Shown here: in pieces, positions 36,501 through 42,850 of the stretch
Numbering within the stretch: the first letter of the stretch is position 1
Layout: the number at the start of each line of letters is the position of its first letter
Source: a virus
Direction: 5' to 3' (one strand)
IMG/VR virus record: IMGVR_UViG_3300013307_000011
Location: 1 to 42,850 of that record
DNA length: 42,850 bases
The notes under the pieces: generated by a model
The model's input: the letters and a program-made list of their open reading frames with translations, nothing else
What the model was told of the DNA's origin: nothing
Databases searched by the model: none
Position numbers and translations under genes: made by a program

Positions 36501-37205
36501 ATGTCTGTTTTGACCGCTCTACAATCCGCAGCAATTAGACTGATTGGCCGCAAGCCGTCAGTCTTTTTCTCGTCTCAGAATCAGTTTGAGATGGAGCTTG
36601 TAGATCTGGTCAACGATGCGGCTAACGACATCATGCAGCACAATGATTGGCAGTCCTTGATAGGGATTGCCAATTTTACCGGAGACGGCACGATTTCATC
36701 GTTTGATATCCCCGATGGGTATGACCGAATGATGCTGACTGCTGAAGTTCAAGACCTCAACAATTGGGTGTGGGGTTATCAGCATGTCCCGTCAGTCAAT
36801 GATTTCATTCGGATTCAGGCGCGTGAACTTGGACCTTATCCGGGTATCTGGTGTATCTTTGACGACAAGTTCAACTTCTACCCCGCTCCTCCTGCAGGAC
36901 AGTTAGCTACGTTCCCGTACATCAGCAAGAACTATGCCCTTGCGTCAGACACGACAACGACCAAGCCAGCCTTTACGGCGGATGATGATACTTTCAGAAT
37001 CAAGAACGGCGAAAGCCTTTTGACGTTGTGGATTATCTGGCGGTGGAGAGAGAACAAGAAGCTTGATTATACCGGTGATCAGGAAAACTTTACCCTTGCG
37101 ATTGATCAGCTCGCCGCAAAAGACAAAGGCTCCCGCGTTTACCGTTCCTATACAACTCGTCTGAGAGGCAACTTCAGGACCGCATGGCCGTATACGTTGG
37201 GCTGA
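36501..37205 (+). CDS. Head-tail adaptor (P22 gp4-like)
   Basis: 234 residues. LVNDAANDIMQHNDWQSLIGI, FDIPDGYDRMMLTAEVQ and the ending LLTLWIIWRWRENKKLDY match phage adaptor proteins that bind the underside of the portal (gp4 of P22, tail-tube A-like). It directly follows the previous stop. It would extend the channel of the portal. Confidence 0.7.
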   Translation: MSVLTALQSAAIRLIGRKPSVFFSSQNQFEMELVDLVNDAANDIMQHNDWQSLIGIANFTGDGTISSFDIPDGYDRMMLTAEVQDLNNWVWGYQHVPSVNDFIRIQARELGPYPGIWCIFDDKFNFYPAPPAGQLATFPYISKNYALASDTTTTKPAFTADDDTFRIKNGESLLTLWIIWRWRENKKLDYTGDQENFTLAIDQLAAKDKGSRVYRSYTTRLRGNFRTAWPYTLG

Positions 37206-37214
37206 GGAGAATGA

Positions 37215-39032
37215 ATGTACTATCGCCCCGCTCTGAAGCAGAAGAAGACCGCTCCTCGCGCTTCCCAGGTTAAGGTATTCGGATCTCCCACTGCTGGATG
37301 GCTGGCAAACCGGCAGCTTTCCAACCCCGAAGGCGTTCAAGGCGCTGCTCTCCTAGATAATTATTTCCCAACCGCCACATCCGCGATGCTTCGCCGTGGG
37401 AAAGAACTGACGGTTACGCTTGGCACTGATGATGTGCTTTCGATGTTTTCGTATAATTTCGGCAATAATGAAAAGCTATTCGCCGCAACCAATGTTGGTA
37501 TCTATGATGTACCGACCGGTAACATTGTCTACAGCGGAACGACAAATGGGCGCTGGAAAACGACGCAGTTCGCTGCTACCGGAAATACCTATCTCATAGG
37601 CGTCAACGGGAGTGATCGCGGATTCATCTACGATGGCTCTAATTATTGGCCGAATGTCAAAGGTGGCGTTTCAGCGCTCAACTACGACGCTCGTACCGTT
37701 GCATTCGTTGGGGGAACACTGACGGGCGGAACGTCAGGCGCGACAGGAACGATTTACAAGGTTGTTGTAGGCGTTCCGAATACCATTGGAACGATCTACC
37801 TAACCAACGTCACCGGGACATTCCAGGATAACGAAATAATCACTGCTAGCGGAGGTGGATCTGCTACGGCGAATGGTGTTGCCTCGCTGTCTGTTCCTGG
37901 CGTTGATTTCGGTACTGGTGTGACTTCTGCGGACATGAGTTTTGTATGGGTCTACAAGAACGCTCTGTACTTCCTGAGAAAAGACAGCCTTTCATTTTAC
38001 TACCTCCCTGTTGACAGCATTGGAGGGGTGGCGACAGAAGTAAGCCTTGCTGGCGTTCTGACCATCGGCGGCAAGCTCATGATTGGTCAGGGTTGGTCGC
38101 TAGATACAGGTCAGGGCGGCGGGCTTTCCGAGCAGTGCGCGTTCATTTCGGACGAAGGCGAAGTTGCCATCTATCAAGGTCTCTCCCCTGCGGCTAATCA
38201 GGGATGGAGCCTTGTGGGCATTTACCGGATTGGGGCCGTACTTGGTGATAAGGCATGGGTTAGAGCTGGGGCTGACTTGTTGATTGGAACCACTATTGGA
38301 ATGGTATCTCTCTCCCAAGCCATCCAAAGGGATGTAGCCGCTATTGCGCCGCAAGCTGTTTCTTATCCTATTCATGACGCATGGGTAGACGCCCTTAATC
38401 GCAGAGGCATGACGGATTGGCAGGCAATTATCTGGCCTGAAGGTCAAATGATTGCGGTTGCTCCTCCTAACATCATTGGCGGAGATAAACCGGTAATGTA
38501 TGTGGTAAACGCAAATACGATGGCGTGGTGCCGCTTTACCAATTGGGATGCTCTATGCTTCTGCGTGTTCCAGGGTAATTTCTATTTTGGATCTCCCAAT
38601 GGAGAGGTGTATCAAGGAAACGTCTCTGGTTACGATAACGGCCAGCCCTACACAGGGGCTTATATCCCCCTTTTCGAGGACATGGGCGCTCCCAGCAATC
38701 TCAAGGTTCCAAAGATGGGCCGCGCTGTCCTGCGCTCTCTGAGCCATGTCGATGACTCCTTGACCTTTAAATCCGAGTATGATGTTTCTCTAAGCGATCC
38801 TCCGAATGCCGGAATAGTCTCAGGGGACTCTCTGTGGGGTTCCGCTGTTTGGGGAACCGCTGTGTGGGGTTCGTTCACGGATACGGTAATTGATGAAAAT
38901 TGGCAGTCAATCGGCGGCGCAGGTTATGCTTGCTCTCTTTTGCATCAGGTAACATCAGGCTCTATCGGAGCGATTGACACGGAGATTGTCCGGCTTGAAA
39001 TGACCTACACTGTTGGGGAATTCGTGTCGTGA
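37215..39032 (+). CDS. Tail-hub/stopper protein (P22 gp10-like)
   Basis: 605 residues, GAGGAG before ATG. WLANRQLSNPEGVQGAALLDNYFPTATSAMLRRG is the start of the P22 gp10 / packaged-DNA stabilisation family. The rest is a beta-propeller-like series (TAWCRFTNWDALCFCV, YQGNVSGYDNGQPYTGAYIP, SLWGSAVWGTAVWG). It should plug the portal channel after packaging and link to the tail. It overlaps the next gene by 4 bases. Confidence 0.75.
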   Translation: MYYRPALKQKKTAPRASQVKVFGSPTAGWLANRQLSNPEGVQGAALLDNYFPTATSAMLRRGKELTVTLGTDDVLSMFSYNFGNNEKLFAATNVGIYDVPTGNIVYSGTTNGRWKTTQFAATGNTYLIGVNGSDRGFIYDGSNYWPNVKGGVSALNYDARTVAFVGGTLTGGTSGATGTIYKVVVGVPNTIGTIYLTNVTGTFQDNEIITASGGGSATANGVASLSVPGVDFGTGVTSADMSFVWVYKNALYFLRKDSLSFYYLPVDSIGGVATEVSLAGVLTIGGKLMIGQGWSLDTGQGGGLSEQCAFISDEGEVAIYQGLSPAANQGWSLVGIYRIGAVLGDKAWVRAGADLLIGTTIGMVSLSQAIQRDVAAIAPQAVSYPIHDAWVDALNRRGMTDWQAIIWPEGQMIAVAPPNIIGGDKPVMYVVNANTMAWCRFTNWDALCFCVFQGNFYFGSPNGEVYQGNVSGYDNGQPYTGAYIPLFEDMGAPSNLKVPKMGRAVLRSLSHVDDSLTFKSEYDVSLSDPPNAGIVSGDSLWGSAVWGTAVWGSFTDTVIDENWQSIGGAGYACSLLHQVTSGSIGAIDTEIVRLEMTYTVGEFVS

Positions 39033-39478
39033 TCGAAACTGAGTATTATGGCCCGCAAACACCTCAGCAAAACCGCATTGTAGGAGATTTTGTTTCTAAT
39101 CTCGTATGGAAACAGCCTGGAATGTTGGAAAAATATTGCACAATGGGTGTTTTTGACGATGGTGAGCTTATCGCCGGTACGGTTTACCATAACTGGCACC
39201 CAGACGAAGGAATCATTGAATTGTCCTCGGCTTCGCTAAGTAAGAAGTGGCTGACAAAGCGTGTTATTTCGGCTATGTTCGCGTTACCATTTGAGCGGCT
39301 AGGATGCCAGTTGGTTGTCTTGAGGGTTTCGGAGCGAAATACAGGAATGTGCAAGATAGCCCGCCGCTTTGGTTTCGATGAGACTTATATTCCGAGACTA
39401 AGGGGACGTGACGAAGGCGAGGTAATCTTTCGCTATACCGATGACCAGTGGCGTGAGTCGCCCTATAGAGGAGATTAA
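39029..39478 (+). CDS. GNAT-like acetyltransferase encoded among virion genes
   Basis: 149 residues, GTG start overlapping the previous stop (GTGA). The GNAT layout is visible: GVFDDGELIAGTVYHNW, IIELSSASLSKKWLTKRVISAMF (helix 3 region), VVLRVSERNTGMCKIARRFGF, and an ending with EGEVIFRYTDDQW. The pyrophosphate loop (R/Q-x-x-G-x-G/A) is unclear, so activity is uncertain. GNAT genes recur between head-completion and ejection genes in podoviruses; substrate unknown. Confidence 0.7.
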   Translation: MIETEYYGPQTPQQNRIVGDFVSNLVWKQPGMLEKYCTMGVFDDGELIAGTVYHNWHPDEGIIELSSASLSKKWLTKRVISAMFALPFERLGCQLVVLRVSERNTGMCKIARRFGFDETYIPRLRGRDEGEVIFRYTDDQWRESPYRGD

Positions 39479-39481
39479 CCA

Positions 39482-40270
39482 TTGGGAAAGTCCGCTCCGA
39501 AGGCTCCAGATCCCGCAAAGACCGCCGCTGCTCAGGGCCAGTGGAATAGCTTCACTGCACAGCAACAGCAGGCGATGAACCAGACCAATCAGGTTTCTCC
39601 GTGGGGTACTCTCACGTATGACCAGACTGGTTCTCAAACCATTATCGACCCGAACGGTAAAGCGGTCCAGGTTCCCAGGTATACAGCGACAACCGCGCTT
39701 ACTCCTGAGCAGCAAAAGATTTATGATCAGTCGCAGCAGGCAGATATCAACCTCTCGCAGATTGCCAACCAGCAGTCGGCAAAAGTTGGCGAGCTTCTAA
39801 ACGACCCGTTCAGTTTCAGCAATGACGATGCCTCTCAGTGGGCATATGACCTTGCCTCGCCGCGCATCCTGAAACAGCAGCAGCAGAACCAAGCTTCGCT
39901 AGAGACTCAGCTTGTGAACGCTGGTATTCGTCGCGGTACGCCTCAATGGGATGCTGAAATGTCGCGTCTCACAAACGCTAATAGCGACCAGCTTAACCAG
40001 CTTGCTTTGACCGGTCGCTCCCAGGCGTTCAGTGAAGCTCTTGCGCAGCGTAACCAGCCGCTTAACGAAATCATTGGCCTCATGTCTGGTACGCAGATCC
40101 AGAACCCCAACGCTACCTTTGCTCAAACTCCTCAGAGCCAAGTGGCGGGCGTGGATTACACGGGATTGGTCAATCAGCAGTATCAATCTAAACTCAATGC
40201 TTATAACTCGCAGATGGGTGCTCTTGGTGGCCTGTTTGGTGGAGTTGCATCCATATTTGGAGGACTTTAA
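39482..40270 (+). CDS. Internal virion / ejection protein 1
   Basis: 262 residues from a TTG start with GAGGAGATT upstream. Gln/Asn-rich N-terminus, KAPDPAKTAAAQGQWNSFTAQ, a beta patch (VSPWGTLTYDQTGSQT) and a C-terminal glycine-rich hydrophobic end (GALGGLFGGVASIFGGL). This pattern is typical of short internal or tail-knob proteins of podoviruses that go into the cell with the DNA. Together with the next two genes it forms the ejection set. Confidence 0.65.
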   Translation: MGKSAPKAPDPAKTAAAQGQWNSFTAQQQQAMNQTNQVSPWGTLTYDQTGSQTIIDPNGKAVQVPRYTATTALTPEQQKIYDQSQQADINLSQIANQQSAKVGELLNDPFSFSNDDASQWAYDLASPRILKQQQQNQASLETQLVNAGIRRGTPQWDAEMSRLTNANSDQLNQLALTGRSQAFSEALAQRNQPLNEIIGLMSGTQIQNPNATFAQTPQSQVAGVDYTGLVNQQYQSKLNAYNSQMGALGGLFGGVASIFGGL

Positions 40271-42381
40271 TGGTTGGAAACCTGCGAGACCTTCTTCCGG
40301 CAGTCTTCACCGGACCAAATGGACAACCATTGACTCCTGATCAAGTTAGGGCAAGGCAAGCTATTGCGGCGTCCCTTCTAGAGCGAGCCACAGATACATC
40401 CCCTACGGCAGGAGGTTGGGCTAGTGTATTGTCAAAGGGCGTTCAGGGTTTCGCTTCAGGTTATAAAAATCGTTCTGCGGAAAGAGGATCTGAAGCGGCA
40501 ACGAAAGCAGATTCCGATCTGTCTTCTGCCCTTCTTGGCTCTCTAGGCGGCGGTTCTGCACCAACTGTGCCGATGACCGATGCCAATGCGCAAGTAGCGG
40601 CGACTTCTCCTTCCGCTCTTCCTTCCGGTGACAATGCGGATTACATCAGAAATGGCCTGATCAGCCGTGGCTTTTCTCCGCAGGTTTCCGATGCCTTCCT
40701 TGCAAATTTCCAGGATGAAAGCGGACTCAATCCAGGAATCAATGAGCAGAACCCCGTAGTAGCAGGATCTCGTGGCGGATACGGTCTGTATCAGCTTACA
40801 GGGCCTCGCCGTGTGGCCTATGAGAACTTTGCCAAGGAGCGCGGTGTCGATCCCTCCAATATCGACGCTCAGCTTGATTTCCTGAAGTATGAAGTCAATG
40901 GGCCTGAAGCAGCCGCAGCCAAGACATTTATGGATGCACCTGATACGGCAACAGCGGCACAAGCGATTGTGAATAATTTCTTGCGTCCAGCGCCTCAATA
41001 TCGTCAGGAGCGCGCCGCTCGGTATGCTTCTTTGCCTTCAGTGCAGACGGCTCCGGTCTCTACTGTAGAGGTTGCCTCTATTGCTCCTGTAACGGCAACT
41101 GACGCTTCTCCAATTGGGCAAGGGCAAACTGTTGCTGATCCGACTGTAGCCACACCGCAGAATATCTCACCTGTTGCTCAGGCTTTGACGGCACCGGTAA
41201 AGGGTGATCGTTTAGGCGCAACAACGATGCAGAACTTCAACGACCGGTTCGGTTCTGCCGTGCCAGTGTCTGACATTCCAGAGATCTACAGCCAGCCGCA
41301 AGATTTCCCCGCTCCTCAGCAGGCTCCCGTTCAGGCCACCCCACAGCCAGCCCCCGTTGCGGCGGTTCCGTCTTTGCCCGCCATTCAGCCGCCTCCTGCG
41401 CTGCCTCCCGCTGTCATTCAGGCGCTTTCCAGCCCTTACGCTAGTGAGAGCACAAAGCGGGTTGCCTATTCTCTTCTGCAGCAAAACCAAGAACAGAAGC
41501 AGGCATATCAGGAACAGGTGTTGAAGCGTCAGGCGACACAGCAGGCGTTGCAGCAGCGTCAATCCGTTGCGCAAAGCCTTGGCATAAATCCGCAGTTGGC
41601 CGCTGATGATGATGCTTGGAAACAGGCCGTATCGGCCGCTAGTGGGGGTGCTAAGTTCATCAACGCGGGTGATGGGAATATCTACAATTCTCAGACCGGA
41701 GAATGGATACAGCGCCCTAATTCTGGACAGCCTAAATTTAGACAGGCGACGACTGAAGAAATTCAGCGGTATGGGGTAAATGGTCAGGTAGACCAAGATG
41801 GAAAATTCTACCCCATTACTCCGCCACGAGGAACTTCAATTACTCTTGGTAATGACGGATCTCTTCAGTTTAATGAAGGTGCTGGCGTGACGCAGCGTGC
41901 CCCTACTGAGGCGCAGGCAAAAGACGCATTCTTTACCACTAGAATGACGGCGGCTTCTCCGACTCTTGATAAATTCGAACAGACGCTTCTCAGCCCTGAT
42001 CAGGTAGCGGCGGATTACGTTCCGGGTGGAAGATACTATCAGTCAGAAGAATACCAGCTTGCTAGGGATGCTGGCGACGATTTTGTGGCGTCCTATCTCC
42101 GAAAGGATTCTGGCGCAGCCTTGACCAAGGAAGAGCGCTCGGAATATGGGCGGATGCTTCTTCCTCAACCGGGAGACAAACCCGCTGTTATTGACGCAAA
42201 AAGACAACGTCGTCAGATTGCTATTCAAGCTATTAAGTCTGGCCTTCCTCCCTCGTCGGTTGACAGCGTTCTTAAAGCTATTCAGGCGGTTCCTGGCGCT
42301 GATAAAGCGGCTATGACAACGGAAGAGAAGAATATAATCCAGACAGATATTCCGGGCGTCACAATTCGCAGGAAAAATTAA
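40270..42381 (+). CDS. Ejection protein 2 with phage tail lysozyme domain
   Basis: 703 residues, overlapping the previous stop by one base (TAATG). Residues about 123-255 are a phage tail lysozyme-type domain: YIRNGLISRGFSPQVSDAFLANFQDESGLNPG, with the catalytic-type Glu in DESG, then GGYGLYQLTGPRR. The rest is Pro/Gln/Ala-rich. The enzyme should open peptidoglycan so DNA can pass. It is followed by the long protein at 42382. Confidence 0.8.
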   Translation: MVGNLRDLLPAVFTGPNGQPLTPDQVRARQAIAASLLERATDTSPTAGGWASVLSKGVQGFASGYKNRSAERGSEAATKADSDLSSALLGSLGGGSAPTVPMTDANAQVAATSPSALPSGDNADYIRNGLISRGFSPQVSDAFLANFQDESGLNPGINEQNPVVAGSRGGYGLYQLTGPRRVAYENFAKERGVDPSNIDAQLDFLKYEVNGPEAAAAKTFMDAPDTATAAQAIVNNFLRPAPQYRQERAARYASLPSVQTAPVSTVEVASIAPVTATDASPIGQGQTVADPTVATPQNISPVAQALTAPVKGDRLGATTMQNFNDRFGSAVPVSDIPEIYSQPQDFPAPQQAPVQATPQPAPVAAVPSLPAIQPPPALPPAVIQALSSPYASESTKRVAYSLLQQNQEQKQAYQEQVLKRQATQQALQQRQSVAQSLGINPQLAADDDAWKQAVSAASGGAKFINAGDGNIYNSQTGEWIQRPNSGQPKFRQATTEEIQRYGVNGQVDQDGKFYPITPPRGTSITLGNDGSLQFNEGAGVTQRAPTEAQAKDAFFTTRMTAASPTLDKFEQTLLSPDQVAADYVPGGRYYQSEEYQLARDAGDDFVASYLRKDSGAALTKEERSEYGRMLLPQPGDKPAVIDAKRQRRQIAIQAIKSGLPPSSVDSVLKAIQAVPGADKAAMTTEEKNIIQTDIPGVTIRRKN

Positions 42382-42850
42382 ATGCCAACATACGAAGTTG
42401 AAGTAAACGGCCAAAAATTTGATATTGACGCACCGGATGATAACGCTGTGCAAATGGCTGTGCGGCAACTTCAAGGCCAGAAAAATAGTTCCGAAGGCAC
42501 AGGTCCAAATCTGGATGAGTATTACTCGTCAGGAATATACTCCGGTGCCTATAACCCACTAGGCCCCATCGCAAAGACCGTCGATGCTTTCGCCACAAAT
42601 GCCCAAGCCGCTCCGTTGTTTGGGTGGGGAGATGAGGCTGTAGGTGGTCTTTCAGTTCTGGGTGGCGGAGATTACCAGAATAACACTAATGCAGTTCGCT
42701 CAAGAGAAGAGCAGCTATCGAATAGCAATCCCATTGCTTCCACAGCAGGGACGATTGCCGGTAGCGCGCTGACTGCAGGCGGCTTGTCTCAGGCTGGCGT
42801 TCTTCCATCGGGAATGTTGCCGCAGGGCGCATCGCTGCTGTCGAGGGTAG
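42382..42850 (+). CDS. Large virion/ejection protein, 5' part (continues at base 1)
   Basis: ATG follows directly after the stop of the tail-lysozyme gene. The N-terminus (MPTYEVEVNGQKFDIDAP, then a helix with VQMAVRQLQ) looks like the short N-terminal module seen in many phage internal or ejection proteins. The next 90 residues are Gly/Ala rich. The frame runs off the right end and continues in frame at bases 1-1745 of the circular molecule. It is the last gene of the virion series 39482-1745. Confidence 0.7.
   Translation, partial: MPTYEVEVNGQKFDIDAPDDNAVQMAVRQLQGQKNSSEGTGPNLDEYYSSGIYSGAYNPLGPIAKTVDAFATNAQAAPLFGWGDEAVGGLSVLGGGDYQNNTNAVRSREEQLSNSNPIASTAGTIAGSALTAGGLSQAGVLPSGMLPQGASLLSRV
42728..42850. 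repeat. Terminal direct repeat, right copy (123 bp)
   Basis: Identical to bases 1-123. It marks the circle closure, so the unit genome is 42,727 bp. Confidence 0.9.

Overview
The window is a complete, or nearly complete, genome of a tailed bacteriophage, most likely short-tailed (podovirus-like). Its first 123 bases are identical to its last 123, and one open gene crosses that junction in frame. The molecule is therefore circular, or circularly permuted, with a unit length of 42,727 bp. A GcrA-family regulator, a Rad52-type annealing protein next to a Gp157-like gene, a beta-sandwich lipoprotein, a DUF3309 peptide and a DnaA-C-like protein point to an alphaproteobacterial host, probably Rhizobiales. 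The exact genus is a guess. I see no integrase, DNA polymerase, primase or helicase, no tRNA and no CRISPR array, so the phage appears to rely on the host replisome. Whether it is temperate is unclear.

Layout. (1) 42382-42850 and 1-5607, plus strand: end of the ejection-protein gene, tail fibre and a companion gene, then a lysis cassette (amidase, holin-like protein, i-spanin with an embedded o-spanin, 31-residue membrane peptide). (2) 5629-6120, minus: a stand-alone HNH endonuclease. (3) 6212-7444, plus: three membrane or coiled-coil proteins. (4) 7475-14164, minus: a long early operon of about two dozen small, mostly overlapping genes. It includes the recombination core (Rad52-like annealing protein, a small protein with an SSB-like tail, NinB-like protein, Gp157 family, DUF968) and several envelope or lipoprotein genes. 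(5) 14170-14985: a divergent control region with promoters, palindromes and a minus-strand terminator. (6) 14986-23877, plus: regulators (HigA-like and Cro-like HTH, GcrA, LuxR-type HTH), a RusA-like resolvase, a beta-class DNA methyltransferase, replication-associated proteins, a candidate small RNA, a pentapeptide-repeat protein and many small genes. (7) 23886-42850, plus: terminases, portal, virion decoration and fibre proteins, scaffold, major capsid protein, head-tail adaptors, a P22 gp10-like stopper, GNAT protein and ejection proteins.

How it may work. The early operons use an unusually uniform AAGGGGA ribosome-binding block, whereas virion genes use ordinary AGGAG-type sites. A promoter and a rho-independent terminator bracket about 95 nt of non-coding sequence at 19.74-19.83 kb. 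Its loop carries a C-rich anti-Shine-Dalgarno stretch complementary to that block, so it may be a phage small RNA acting on early translation. Palindromes of the form GGAC-N5-GTCC sit on two promoters at the divergent region, and a separate AT-rich 15-mer recurs from 19.8 to 25.7 kb, including a tandem pair between the large terminase and the next gene. Other unusual features are two paralogous 14-15 residue leader peptides coupled to downstream genes, and a pentapeptide gene built from 14 near-identical 15-bp units.
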